From Deltaproteobacteria bacterium (lineage in GTDB: Bacteria > Myxococcota_A > UBA9160 > UBA6930), in contig JAPPPQ010000059.1 of NCBI GenBank assembly GCA_028817435.1, positions 1 through 64,000 of the forward strand: a stretch of 64,000 bases of DNA, written 5' to 3'. The notes under the pieces are model-generated. The model was given only the letters and a program-made list of their open reading frames with translations, was not told the origin of the DNA and searched no databases. Shown in pieces: positions 43,367 to 52,428 of the stretch (its first letter is position 1; every line of letters starts with the position of its first letter). A program made the position numbers and the translations under genes.

Positions 43367-43396
43367 TTGACACGGGGCCTGCCCTCGTGGTATTTG
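43367..43396 (+). promoter_or_regulatory. Promoter of the TonB receptor/TRAP operon
   Basis: Consensus TTGACA at 43367-43372 and TATTTG at 43391-43396, separated by 18 bases. The -10 box overlaps the palindrome at 43392-43407, a placement expected for repression. The ATG lies 40 bp after the -10 box, with GGGGAGGGAG before it. Confidence 0.6.
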
Positions 43397-43407
43397 TCCG
43401 GACAAAT
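43392..43407. promoter_or_regulatory. Perfect 16-bp palindrome, GntR-type operator
   Basis: ATTTGTCCGGACAAAT is fully symmetrical and has the GT-N4-AC core common to GntR-family operators. It overlaps the predicted -10 box of the receptor gene. A near copy is at 53270-53285 at the start of the CitE-like gene. A GntR/UTRA regulator is encoded at 49978-50775, the last gene of the operon controlled here. Confidence 0.75.
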
Positions 43408-43435
43408 TCACTTCTCGCACTGGGGAGGGAGACCC

Positions 43436-45877
43436 ATGCCGAAAATGCCCTCGATTCGCAGGCTCTCGGAGAGCGCCGCCGGGGCGGCCTTTGGCGCGGC
43501 GCTGGCCGTGATGCTGGCACCTGCGGCGCTCGCCCAGCAGGCCGCGCAGGCCCCGGGGGGAGAGGAGGCGCGCGGCGGGGCGATTGAGGAGATCATCGTC
43601 ACGGCCACGCGCCGGGCGGACAACCTGCAGAATGTGGCGGGGGCCATCACGGCCTTCGGGGCGCAGGCCATTGAGCGCGACCGCATCTACGGGCTTGAGG
43701 ATGTGGCCTCGCGCACGCCGGGCTTTCTGATCGGGCAGCAATCGCCGGCCGCGCCGGAGCTGACGATTCGCGGCATCGGCTCCGATGACCGCGAGGCGGG
43801 CAGCGACCGCTCGGTGGTGCTGTTTGTGGACGAGGTCTATATCGGCCGCGCTGGCGGCAGCGCCCTGGATTTCTTCGATCTGGAGCGCATTGAGGTGTTG
43901 CGCGGGCCGCAGGGAACGCTCTGGGGGCGCAATGTGGTGGGTGGCGCGGTCAATCTGGTAACGCGCAAGCCGGGGCCGGACCCCTACGCGCGGCTCAGCA
44001 TCGGCGCGGGCAACTACGATCTGCTGGAAGGCCGGGGCGTGATCAACCGGCCGCTCGGAGGCGACCTTGCGGCCAAGCTCTCGTTCAGCTTCCGCGACCG
44101 CGACGGATATTCGCGCAACACCGTCTTCGATGAGGATGTGGACGGCGGCAACAACGCCAGCCTGCGCGGCCAACTGCGCTACGGCGGCGAAAGGCTCACC
44201 GCCCTCTTCACGGCCGATTACAACACCGAGCAGGTGGACGGCATCAGCTCCAAGCCGGATCCGGTGGGGGGCGCCTTCAATGTTACAGGCCGCGGGTCGC
44301 AGCTCCTGCCGGACATCCGGCTGGTGGGCAACAACATCGTTGGCGAATTGGACCGCCATATCTACGGCGCAACGCTGCGGCTGGATTACGAGACGAGCGC
44401 CGCGGTGTGGACCTCGCTCACCAGCTTCCGCCGCGTGGCCTTCGAGGTGCAGCGCGATATTGCCGGCGCCACGCTGAGCGGCGGCAGCCCGGGGCAGAAC
44501 TTGGGATTCGCCTCCATTGCGCTGAACGACGAGGCTTCCAACACCTTCTCGCAGGAACTGCGAGTCTCTTCGCCCTCCGATGCGGGGGCGTGGGAGTGGA
44601 CCGTCGGCGTGTTCTACCTGTTTGAGGATATTGAGCGCGACCAGATTCGCGACCGAAATCTGACACGGACCCGGCCGTCGGCAATAACGATCAATGGAGT
44701 GAGTCATCCCACCCCGGCAGGGGAGTGCGATCTGGGCATGACGCACCCCACAAACCCGCAGCCGGCGTGGCTGCCGGTGGATGGTTCCTGCCGCACTGTC
44801 TCTCGCCCGCTCTTCGATCAGGCGATTGAAGCGACCAGCTACGCGGCCTTCGCCCAGGCGACCTGGGCGGCCGCCGAGCGCTTCCGCATCACCCTCGGCG
44901 GGCGTTACACCAGTGACTCCAAAGACTTCGATCTAGAGGTGAGCAGCACACGGGAGCGGCTGCCGCGCGGAGATGCCAACTTCGGCGATCCCGCCGCCTT
45001 GAACGCAGTGAACTCGTTGAACCCCGCAGGTGAAGAATTCACCCTGTCCGTTGATGACAGTTGGAGCGCCTTCACCCCAAAGCTCACCCTGGATTACCAG
45101 TTGGCAGAAAATGTGCTGGCCTATGTGACCGCCTCCCGGGGTTACAAGAGTGGTGGATTCAACGGCTTGGGGCCGAGCGAGGAGGAAGCCAGAAAATCCT
45201 TCGATCCGGAATACGCATGGAATTATGAAATCGGCGTCAAGTCGCAATTTTTCGCCGACCGGCTGCGCTTCAATCTGGCCGGCTTCCGCATGGACTTCGA
45301 GGATCTGCAGCTTCGCCGGCGCATTCTCCGCGTGCCGGGCGACGACGCCAGCGCGGTGGTGATAGTCTTCAACGCCGCCGAGGCCGAGATCATTGGCGCG
45401 GAGCTGGAGATGGTGTTCGCGCCTTCCCCCAACTTGATTTTGTCGGGCAGCTACTCCTTCCTCGATACCGAGGCCACCCGATTCACCGACATAGCCGATG
45501 ACCGCTTCACCGGCACGCAGTTGCCCCGCGCGCCGGAGAGCGCCTTCACGCTGGCGGCGGAATACAGCATTCCGCTGCGGGCGGGCGAGCTCAGCCTGCG
45601 CGGCGAATACCGCCAGCGGGGAGATCACTGGTTTGGCATCGGCGAACTCACCCACCGCAGCGGCGTTCGCGCCGGTTTTGAAGAGGCATACGGAATCTTC
45701 GACGCCAGCCTCACCTACACCCCCAATGGCGAGGGCTTGGGCTTCGCCATCTGGGCCAAGAACCTCACCGACGAGGAATATCGGAGCCATGTGCAACCGA
45801 TTTCAAGCGGTGCAGGGGGCATCACCCGTTACGGCGATCCTGCAACCTGGGGCGCCACGCTGACCTGGAGTTACTGA
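43436..45877 (+). CDS. TonB-dependent outer-membrane receptor 1
   Basis: An 813-aa active-transport receptor. Signal peptide with AAFGAALAVMLAPAALAQQ, TonB box IEEIIVTATRR, plug motifs (LTIRGIGSDDREAGSD; ERIEVLRGPQGTLWGRNVVGGAVN), then a 22-strand-type barrel ending in aromatic TWSY. The group is the iron-complex/organic-substrate type common in proteobacteria of aquatic or host-associated habitats. It leads an operon with TRAP subunits, so it probably brings a carboxylate too large for porins, rather than iron, across the outer membrane; this is inferred from context. It has a clear promoter/operator. Confidence 0.92.
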   Translation: MPKMPSIRRLSESAAGAAFGAALAVMLAPAALAQQAAQAPGGEEARGGAIEEIIVTATRRADNLQNVAGAITAFGAQAIERDRIYGLEDVASRTPGFLIGQQSPAAPELTIRGIGSDDREAGSDRSVVLFVDEVYIGRAGGSALDFFDLERIEVLRGPQGTLWGRNVVGGAVNLVTRKPGPDPYARLSIGAGNYDLLEGRGVINRPLGGDLAAKLSFSFRDRDGYSRNTVFDEDVDGGNNASLRGQLRYGGERLTALFTADYNTEQVDGISSKPDPVGGAFNVTGRGSQLLPDIRLVGNNIVGELDRHIYGATLRLDYETSAAVWTSLTSFRRVAFEVQRDIAGATLSGGSPGQNLGFASIALNDEASNTFSQELRVSSPSDAGAWEWTVGVFYLFEDIERDQIRDRNLTRTRPSAITINGVSHPTPAGECDLGMTHPTNPQPAWLPVDGSCRTVSRPLFDQAIEATSYAAFAQATWAAAERFRITLGGRYTSDSKDFDLEVSSTRERLPRGDANFGDPAALNAVNSLNPAGEEFTLSVDDSWSAFTPKLTLDYQLAENVLAYVTASRGYKSGGFNGLGPSEEEARKSFDPEYAWNYEIGVKSQFFADRLRFNLAGFRMDFEDLQLRRRILRVPGDDASAVVIVFNAAEAEIIGAELEMVFAPSPNLILSGSYSFLDTEATRFTDIADDRFTGTQLPRAPESAFTLAAEYSIPLRAGELSLRGEYRQRGDHWFGIGELTHRSGVRAGFEEAYGIFDASLTYTPNGEGLGFAIWAKNLTDEEYRSHVQPISSGAGGITRYGDPATWGATLTWSY

Positions 45878-45894
45878 ACTGCTGAGCTACTGAG

Positions 45895-46917
45895 GTGCAT
45901 TTGCGGCTGCTGCTCACACTACTGCTGTTGCTCTCTGCGCTTCCGGCGCTGGCGGGGGAGCCGCGGGTCTTCCGCATCTCTCTCGACACGGGGCCGAACC
46001 ACCTGCGCAACCATGTGGTGGAGCGCTTTGCAGAATCGCTGCGCGCGGCGGCGGGCGAGCGGCTGGATGTGCAGGTCTTTCACTCCGGCCAACTGGGCAA
46101 GGGCCGCGATGTGCCGAAGGCGCTGATCTGGGGCAGCGCGCACATGGGCGTGCCGGTCATGCAGCACTTGGCGCGCTATGTCCCCGATGCCAATCTGTTC
46201 GGGCTGCCCGTCTTCTACGGCGCGGGCAGCGATGCCGTTTGGCGTCTTGCCGAAACCAGCGCCAACGCGCGCATCACCCAGACCATTGAGCGCAAGCTGC
46301 GGGTGAAGGTGCTCGTCCCCTATCTGGAGCTCGGCGAGACCACGCTGTTCACCAGCCACCCGGTGCGCTCGCCTGCGGATTACGCGGGGCTCAAGATCCG
46401 CAGCATTGGCGGCGCGGCGGTGCCGGTGCGGTTGCGGCGGCTCGGCGCGAACCCCGTCACGCTGCCTTTTGCCGATGTGCCGCTGGCGCTGGGGCAGGGC
46501 GCGCTGGACGGCATTATCAGCACCTACGAAAGCGTGCGCAGCGGGCAGCTCTGGCAGGTGGGGCTGAACCACGCATTCGAAGACCGGGGCGAGGCGGTGC
46601 TCTACGCGCCCATGGTGGGCATCGAAACCTGGCGCGCGCTGCCGCCGGATCTGCGCCGCGCGCTGCAAAGCGCCTGGGCCGAAGCGGCGGCCGACAGCCG
46701 CGCGCTTTCGGCGCGGCGGCAGTCATCGGCGCGGCAGGCGTTCATTGACGCGGGTGGCGCAGTCGCCCGCGCCGATGCCGCGCAGTTGGCAGATTTGCGC
46801 CGCCGCATGCGCGCCGATGCCGCGCAGTTGCTGCGCGAACTGCACATGAGTCCCGCACTGCTGAGCGCCGCGCTCGGCGAAGGAGACGGCCATGGAGCGC
46901 CGCCTGCGCCTCGCTGA
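45895..46917 (+). CDS. TRAP transporter solute-binding protein (DctP family)
   Basis: A 340-aa periplasmic protein with signal peptide RLLLTLLLLLSALPALAG. Family regions are VQVFHSGQLGKGRDVPKAL, the DYAGLKIRS substrate strand whose arginine usually binds the carboxylate, and PLALGQGALDGIISTYESV. DctP proteins capture organic acids for the TRAP permease. GTG 45895 lies 17 bp after the receptor stop and the 3' end overlaps the small-subunit gene by 26 bp. Confidence 0.92.
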   Translation: MHLRLLLTLLLLLSALPALAGEPRVFRISLDTGPNHLRNHVVERFAESLRAAAGERLDVQVFHSGQLGKGRDVPKALIWGSAHMGVPVMQHLARYVPDANLFGLPVFYGAGSDAVWRLAETSANARITQTIERKLRVKVLVPYLELGETTLFTSHPVRSPADYAGLKIRSIGGAAVPVRLRRLGANPVTLPFADVPLALGQGALDGIISTYESVRSGQLWQVGLNHAFEDRGEAVLYAPMVGIETWRALPPDLRRALQSAWAEAAADSRALSARRQSSARQAFIDAGGAVARADAAQLADLRRRMRADAAQLLRELHMSPALLSAALGEGDGHGAPPAPR

Positions 46918-47449
46918 GGATTGGGCCATCGGCGTGCTGGCGCTGGCCGCTCTCGGCATCGCGCTCTACGGAACGCTCACGCGCTATATGCTGCCGCACT
47001 TCGCAGCAGATTGGAGCGAAGAGGCATTTGTCTATGCCGTCATTTGGGCAATCTGGCTCTCGGGCGGCCGGCTCGTGGTTACGGGCGGCCATGTCCGCTC
47101 GGACTGGCTGCTGCGCGTGCTGGGCGGCCGCGCTGCCCGCGCGTTGGAAGCCCTGCACTCCACGCTGGGTTTCGCTTTCTGCATTGCGTTCTGCTTCTTT
47201 GGCTTCGATGTGGTGCGGCTGGCGCTGCAGTTGAACGAGCGCAGCGACAGCACCCTGCACTTTCCCATGGCGCTCTACTACCTGGCCATGCCGGTGGGGT
47301 TGCTGCTGATGGCCGCGCGCTACGCCACGCATTTGCGCGGCGTGCTGCGCGGCCAAACCTTGCCCACCGCGCCGCTTGCGCCGGGAGCGCCGGTCGAGCC
47401 AATCGCCCCGCCCGATCCGCCTGCGCCGCCCGGCGCGGAGTCCCGCTGA
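46892..47449 (+). CDS. TRAP transporter small permease (DctQ family)
   Basis: A 185-aa protein with four hydrophobic helices, including FVYAVIWAIWLSGGRLVVTGGHVRSDWLL in two parts typical of the DctQ fold. AAGGAG lies seven bases before ATG 46892. A Pro/Ala-rich tail of about 35 residues follows the last helix. The stop shares one base with the large-subunit ATG. It should form a complex with the following DctM subunit. Confidence 0.9.
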   Translation: MERRLRLAEDWAIGVLALAALGIALYGTLTRYMLPHFAADWSEEAFVYAVIWAIWLSGGRLVVTGGHVRSDWLLRVLGGRAARALEALHSTLGFAFCIAFCFFGFDVVRLALQLNERSDSTLHFPMALYYLAMPVGLLLMAARYATHLRGVLRGQTLPTAPLAPGAPVEPIAPPDPPAPPGAESR

Positions 47450-48699
47450 TGCTCGCGGCGCTGCTCTTCCTGCTGCTGGCCAGCGCGGGCGTTTCCATTT
47501 ACCTCGCGCTCGGCATCAGCAGCGCGCTGCTCTTTGCGGCAGATGGCGAGAGCCTGTCGGGCTTCGTGCAGGTCATTGTGGACCGGCTGAACTCGCAGAC
47601 TCTCATGGCGGTTCCCTTCTTTGTGATAGCCGCCACCTTTATGCGGCGCGGCGGCATGGCCCGCACGCTGGTGGAGCTCGCCGATGCCAGTGTCGGCGGG
47701 CTGCCCGGCGGCTTGGCGCTGGTGGCCATTTTCGCCGCAACCCTGTTCGCGGCAATTTCCGGCTCCTCGCTGGCCACCGCCATGGCCATGGGAACGCTGC
47801 TGATTCCCGAAATGCTGCGGCAATCCTACGACCGCAAATTTGCCGTCGGCGTGGTGGGCGCATCGGGAACCCTCGGCATTCTCATTCCGCCCAGCCTGGC
47901 GCTGATTGTCTTCGGCGTGGTGGCCGAACAGTCTGTGCCCAAGCTCTTTTTGGCCGGCGTCGTGCCGGGTTTGCTGCAGGCCGCGCTGTTTGCGCTGCTC
48001 GTGGTGTTCCGAATGCGCAACCACCCGCTGCCCCCGCGCACCACGCGGCGCGCGCCCCTGCGCCGCGCATTGCCGGCGCTGGGCCTGCCCGCATTCGCCA
48101 TGGGCGGCATTTACAGCGGGCTGGTCACCGTCACCGAGGCGGCGGCGCTGCTGGCGGCCCTTGCCATTGCCGCCGGGCTGGCCTCCCGGAGCATCCGCCC
48201 CGGCGAAGTCGTGCCGCTGCTGGCCGACGCCATGCGCACCTGCGCCGGGCTCATTCTGATCGTCGCCTTCGCCATGGCGCTGGGCCACTGGATCACCATC
48301 TCGCAAATTCCGGCGCGGCTGGTGGAGGCCAGCGCCGGACTCGAGCTTTCTGCCTGGCAATTCCTGCTTCTGATGAACCTGGTCATGCTGCTGCTCGGCG
48401 CAGTGCTGGAAGTGCTGTCGGTGATTCTCATCACCGTGCCCATCGTCCTGCCGCTGTTGCCCGAATTCGGAATCGACCCCATCCACTACGCCATTATTGT
48501 TGTGGTCAACATGGAATTGGCGCTGCTCACGCCTCCTATTGGCTTGAACCTCTTTGTGCTCTCCGGAATCTCCAAAGCGCCGCTGTCCGAAGTGATTCGC
48601 GGCGTTGCGCCTTTTTCAATTGTGCTCGGAGCGCTGCTGCTGCTGGTCACTTTTGTGCCGCTGCTGACTCTGACGCTGCCCAAGTGGGTATTCGGCTGA
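47449..48699 (+). CDS. TRAP transporter large permease (DctM family)
   Basis: A 416-aa integral membrane protein that couples sodium entry to uptake of the acid delivered by DctP. Conserved stretches are AVPFFVIAATFMRRGGMA, ISGSSLATAMAMGTLLIPEM, ASGTLGILIPPSLALIVFGV and LLTPPIGLNLFVLSGI. The length is normal and the ATG overlaps the DctQ stop (TGATG). A 73-bp gap separates it from the CaiB gene. Confidence 0.93.
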   Translation: MLAALLFLLLASAGVSIYLALGISSALLFAADGESLSGFVQVIVDRLNSQTLMAVPFFVIAATFMRRGGMARTLVELADASVGGLPGGLALVAIFAATLFAAISGSSLATAMAMGTLLIPEMLRQSYDRKFAVGVVGASGTLGILIPPSLALIVFGVVAEQSVPKLFLAGVVPGLLQAALFALLVVFRMRNHPLPPRTTRRAPLRRALPALGLPAFAMGGIYSGLVTVTEAAALLAALAIAAGLASRSIRPGEVVPLLADAMRTCAGLILIVAFAMALGHWITISQIPARLVEASAGLELSAWQFLLLMNLVMLLLGAVLEVLSVILITVPIVLPLLPEFGIDPIHYAIIVVVNMELALLTPPIGLNLFVLSGISKAPLSEVIRGVAPFSIVLGALLLLVTFVPLLTLTLPKWVFG

Positions 48700-48772
48700 A
48701 TCTGCGCTCAACTGCACTCCCGCTCCTTGCTCCGAGCACGCCCATAACAATGAAGAACAGAAAGGAGGCATC

Positions 48773-49981
48773 ATGCCGCTGCCGCTCAGCGGCCTGCGCG
48801 TGCTTGCGGTGGAACAGTATGGCGCGGGCCCTTTCGGCACGCAGTTTCTCGCCCAACTGGGGGCCGAGGTCATCAAAATCGAAAGCCCGGATGGCGGCGA
48901 TGTCTCGCGCTCGCTGGGTCCCTACTACGCAGAAGGCGTGGCGCCGGACGCCGCGAGCCTGTTCTTTCAGAGCTTCAACCACAACAAGAAGAGCATCACG
49001 CTGAATTTGAAAGCGGCAGAGGGCCGCGAGGTCTTCGCCCGGCTGGCCGCGGGCGCAGACGCCGTGGCCTGCAACCTGCGCGGCGATGTTCCCGCGCGCC
49101 TGGGACTCACCTACCCGCAGCTCAAGCGCCACAACCCGCGGCTGGTTTGCGCGCACCTTACGGCCTACGGGCGCAGCGGCGCGCGCGCCGCCTGGCCCGG
49201 CTACGATTACATGATGCAGGCCGAAGCCGGCTACTTCATGCTCACCGGCGAGCCGGAAACGCCGCCCGCGCGCTTCGGCCTTTCGGTAATTGACTTCATG
49301 ACCGGACTCGGCATGGCCTATGCGCTCACCGCCGCGCTGCTCTCCGCGCAGCGCGACGGCGTGGGCCGCGATGTGGATATCAGCCTCTTCGATATGGCGC
49401 TCTACAACCTGAATTATCTGGCGCTGTGGTTTCTGAACGCGGGCCACGCGCAGCAGCGCGCGCCGCGCTCCGCCCACGCCTCGCTCACCCCCTGCCAGCT
49501 TTACCGCAGCCGCGATGGCTGGATTTACCTGATGTGCAACAAAGAGAAATTCTGGCCGCTGCTCTGCGAATACATCGGCCGCCCGGAGCTGGCCGCCGAC
49601 CCGCGCTTTGCAAATTTCTCAAAGCGCCTTGAGAACCGCGCGCTGCTCACAGAGCTGCTCGACGCAGAACTCGCAAAGCGCAGCACCGCCGAGTGGTTGC
49701 GGCATTTTGATGGCGCGGTGCCCGCCGCGCCCGTCAACGACCTTCGCCAGGCGCTCGAGAATCCCTTCGCCGCGCAGTCGGGCCTGTTCTGCGATCTGCC
49801 GCTGGGCAATGCCGAATCCGGCGCCGGCGCGCTGCGCATTCTGGCCAACCCGGTGCGCTGCGGCGAAACACTGCCGCCCGCGCCCGCGCCCCGGCTTGGC
49901 GAGCACACCGATTCGGTGCTACGGGAAGCGGGCTTCGACGACTCCACATTACAACGGTTGCGCGCCGGGAAAGTGATTTGA
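48773..49981 (+). CDS. CaiB/BaiF (class III) CoA-transferase 1
   Basis: A 402-aa family-III CoA-transferase that moves CoA between acids, here likely activating the imported acid with succinyl-CoA or similar. The CoA-binding start LRVLAVEQYGAGPFGTQFLA, LNLKAAEGREVF, GYDYMMQAEAGY and the catalytic Asp D174 in SVIDFMTG are present. AAAGGAGGCATC precedes the ATG. It is a paralogue of the enzyme at 50754-51905. The GntR gene overlaps its stop by 4 bp. Confidence 0.92.
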   Translation: MPLPLSGLRVLAVEQYGAGPFGTQFLAQLGAEVIKIESPDGGDVSRSLGPYYAEGVAPDAASLFFQSFNHNKKSITLNLKAAEGREVFARLAAGADAVACNLRGDVPARLGLTYPQLKRHNPRLVCAHLTAYGRSGARAAWPGYDYMMQAEAGYFMLTGEPETPPARFGLSVIDFMTGLGMAYALTAALLSAQRDGVGRDVDISLFDMALYNLNYLALWFLNAGHAQQRAPRSAHASLTPCQLYRSRDGWIYLMCNKEKFWPLLCEYIGRPELAADPRFANFSKRLENRALLTELLDAELAKRSTAEWLRHFDGAVPAAPVNDLRQALENPFAAQSGLFCDLPLGNAESGAGALRILANPVRCGETLPPAPAPRLGEHTDSVLREAGFDDSTLQRLRAGKVI

Positions 49982-50775
49982 CGCAGCGGCCCACGCCCCC
50001 CCAGGTCCGCACCAGGCGGCCGGTTTACCGCCGCATCGCCGACGAACTGCAGGCGGCCATCGAGAGCGGCGGCTACCCCATCGGCGCGACACTGCCCACC
50101 GAGTCCGAGCTCTGCCAGCACTTCGGCGTGAGCCGCCACACCATCCGCTCGGCGCTGCGCTTGCTCGACGAAGCCGGGCTCACCGCGCGCCGCCACGGCT
50201 CCGGCACCGTCGTCATTTCCGACACCGGCGGGCGCGATTACGAATTTGTGCAGGTGGTGAACACCGTGGACCACCTGCGGCGCGTGCACCGCGAAATGCG
50301 CCTTGAGGTCCTCGAAACCGGCAGCGATCCGCCGCCCCGCGATCTCGCCACGCGCTTCGGCTTCCGCGCCGCCGGAGACTGGCGCTCGCTCGTGGGGCTT
50401 CGCATGGGCAAGCGCATCGGGCGCGTGGCGCTGGCCGTCGGCTTGGCGCGGGTCTATCTGCGCGCGCAGCTCAATTTCGATATGAGCGAGCTGGCTGCAG
50501 CCGGCCTGAGCTTCTTCGACACCATCGAAGAGCAGAGCGACACGCGTTGCACGCGGGTGCACCAGGAAATTTCGGCGCAGGCGCTTTCTGCGGTAGATGC
50601 CGAGCGGCTCGGAATCGAAGCCGGCGCGCCCGCGCTGCGCATCGCCCGCGTCTATCACGACGAAGCCGAGCTGGTCTTCCTGGTTTCGGACACGCTGCAC
50701 CCGGCAGATCTCTTCCGGCTGCATATGAACTTTCACCGCCGTGCTGCGCCGCCTCAGTCTTCGCCGGAGATATAG
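49978..50775 (+). CDS. GntR-family transcriptional regulator (HutC/UTRA type)
   Basis: A 265-aa regulator. An N-terminal winged helix-turn-helix (VYRRIADELQAAIESGG; LPTESELCQHFGVSRHTIRS; GSGTVV) is followed by a UTRA effector-binding domain. TTG 49978 overlaps the CaiB stop (TTGA). It lies at the end of the receptor/TRAP/CaiB operon and converges, with a 22-bp overlap, on the CaiB/MaoC/CitE operon. The two ATTTGTCCGGACA palindromes are its most likely targets, which would make it autoregulated and released by the imported acid or its CoA ester. Confidence 0.9.
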   Translation: MTQRPTPPQVRTRRPVYRRIADELQAAIESGGYPIGATLPTESELCQHFGVSRHTIRSALRLLDEAGLTARRHGSGTVVISDTGGRDYEFVQVVNTVDHLRRVHREMRLEVLETGSDPPPRDLATRFGFRAAGDWRSLVGLRMGKRIGRVALAVGLARVYLRAQLNFDMSELAAAGLSFFDTIEEQSDTRCTRVHQEISAQALSAVDAERLGIEAGAPALRIARVYHDEAELVFLVSDTLHPADLFRLHMNFHRRAAPPQSSPEI

Positions 50776-51905
50776 CGCCCGGTGTGTTCGCCCAGGCCGG
50801 GGCCGCGCCCCGGCGAAGGACGGCGGCCGTTCAGGCGAATCGGAAAGCCCAGCATCTGCAGACCATCGGGCCGCGCCGGGTGCGCCACCTGCTCAATCAT
50901 GTCCACCTCGCCCACAAAGGGATTCGCAAGCGCTTCGGCCAGGCTGTTCACCGTTGCAATGGGAACGCTGTCGGCGAGCTTCTCAATCCAGTGGGCCACC
51001 GGCGCTTCGCCGAGCAGCGCTTCAATTTCTTCCTGCAGCGCCGCGCGGTTTTCGCCCCGCGCCTGTTCCGAGGCAAAGCGCGGATCTTCCAGCCAATCGC
51101 GGCGGCCCATGCGCTCGCAAAAGCGCTGCCAGAACATCGGCGTCTGGCACATCAAAAACAGCCAGCCATCTTGCGCGCGGAAGAGCTGGCTCGGGGCGAT
51201 GGTGGGATGCGCCGAGCGCGGGCGGCGCGGCGTCGAATCTCCCGCATTCAATTGCCAGGTTGCCGGGTAGGAGAGCTGGTGCAGCGCGACATCGAAGAGC
51301 GACACATCCACATCGCCGCCCACTCCCGTGCGGCGGCTCTGCGTAACCGCCGCCAGCAGGCCCAGCGCAAACACCGCGCCGGTCATAAAGTCCACCATCG
51401 AAAGCCCGAAGCGGGTGGGCGGCGCGTCCGGCTCGCCGGTCAGGCTCAGAAAGCCCGCCTCGGCCTGCATGAGATAATCGTAGCCGGGCCGCTTTTCGCG
51501 GCTGTTGCCGCGGCCGTAGGCGGAGAGGTGCGCGCAGACAATGCGCGGGTTGACCGGCGCAAGCGCCGCGTAGGTAAGGCCGAGCTTTTCCGGCTGGTCG
51601 CCGCGCAGGTTGTTCATCAGCGCATCCGCTTCCGCCGCAAGCTGCTGCAGCTTTTCGCGGCCGCCGGGCGCCTTCAGATCCAGGCACAGCGATTGCTTGC
51701 CGCGGTTGAAGGTCTGGAACATCTGGCTGTCTGCTTCGCCCAGCAGATGCGGCCCAAAGCGGCGGGAGTAATCTCCCCCGCTGGCCGGGCTCTCAATCTT
51801 CACCACCTCTGCGCCCAGGCCGGCCAGCAGCATGCTGCCGTAGGGGCCGGCCCCAAAGTGCTCCAGCGTGAGAATGCGCAGCCCCGCAAGCGGGTTCTGC
51901 AGCAT
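50754..51905 (-). CDS. CaiB/BaiF (class III) CoA-transferase 2
   Basis: A 383-aa family-III CoA-transferase. The start matches its paralogue: LRILTLEHFGAGPYGSMLLA; also GYDYLMQAEAGF and catalytic Asp D172 in SMVDFMTG. The ATG at 51905 shares a base with the MaoC stop (TGATG); the frame extending to 52160 is read-through. CaiB next to MaoC hydratase and CitE lyase is the enzyme set of itaconate breakdown in Pseudomonas (ict, ich, ccl) and of related mesaconate pathways. Confidence 0.92.
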   Translation of the reverse strand: MLQNPLAGLRILTLEHFGAGPYGSMLLAGLGAEVVKIESPASGGDYSRRFGPHLLGEADSQMFQTFNRGKQSLCLDLKAPGGREKLQQLAAEADALMNNLRGDQPEKLGLTYAALAPVNPRIVCAHLSAYGRGNSREKRPGYDYLMQAEAGFLSLTGEPDAPPTRFGLSMVDFMTGAVFALGLLAAVTQSRRTGVGGDVDVSLFDVALHQLSYPATWQLNAGDSTPRRPRSAHPTIAPSQLFRAQDGWLFLMCQTPMFWQRFCERMGRRDWLEDPRFASEQARGENRAALQEEIEALLGEAPVAHWIEKLADSVPIATVNSLAEALANPFVGEVDMIEQVAHPARPDGLQMLGFPIRLNGRRPSPGRGPGLGEHTGRYISGED

Positions 51906-52426
51906 CAGTAGTGCTCCACTTTGTCGTCCACGGCGTGGCCCTCTTCGGGCATGAGCATATTGCGCTTGAAAGTGCAGACCATTTCGCCGCGCTGGTTGAA
52001 GCCCTGGGTGAGCACCGTGACAATGCCCTGGCCGGGGCGCGACTTCGACTTGCGCTTGCCCAGCACCGTGCTTTCGGCGTAGAGCGTGTCGCCCACAAAG
52101 ACCGGCGCGGTGAACTTCACCTCGTCCATGCCCAGGTTGGCCAGCGCCTTTTGCGAGCAATCGCTCACGCTCATTCCGATCATCAGCGCCAGCGTGTAGG
52201 GGCTCACCACCAGGTTCTTCTTGAACTCCGAAGCCGCGGCGTAGGTGTTGTCGAAGTGGTGCGGATGGGTGTTCAGGGTGAGCAGGGTAAACAGGTGATT
52301 GTCATACTCGGTGACCGTTTTGCCGGGGCGGTGTTCGTAGGTGTCGCCCACGGTGAATTGCTCGTAGTAGCGCCCGAAAGTCTCGCGGTAGCGATTCTCT
52401 CCGACCTGCTTCATCCACTTGACCAT
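51905..52426 (-). CDS. MaoC-family (hot-dog) enoyl-CoA hydratase
   Basis: A 173-aa hot-dog-fold hydratase. Catalytic region TEYDNHLFTLLTLNTHPHHFD has the Asp/His dyad (D42 and H56 or H57); KFTAPVFVGDTLYAESTVL and SRPGQGIVTV are family-typical. This subgroup, with HRPGKTVTEYDN at its start, is often adjacent to CitE and CaiB genes and is considered to hydrate branched dicarboxylyl-CoA such as mesaconyl- or itaconyl-CoA. GGGAGG precedes ATG 52426, which is two bases beyond the CitE stop. Confidence 0.88.
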   Translation of the reverse strand: MVKWMKQVGENRYRETFGRYYEQFTVGDTYEHRPGKTVTEYDNHLFTLLTLNTHPHHFDNTYAAASEFKKNLVVSPYTLALMIGMSVSDCSQKALANLGMDEVKFTAPVFVGDTLYAESTVLGKRKSKSRPGQGIVTVLTQGFNQRGEMVCTFKRNMLMPEEGHAVDDKVEHY

Positions 52427-52428
52427 GT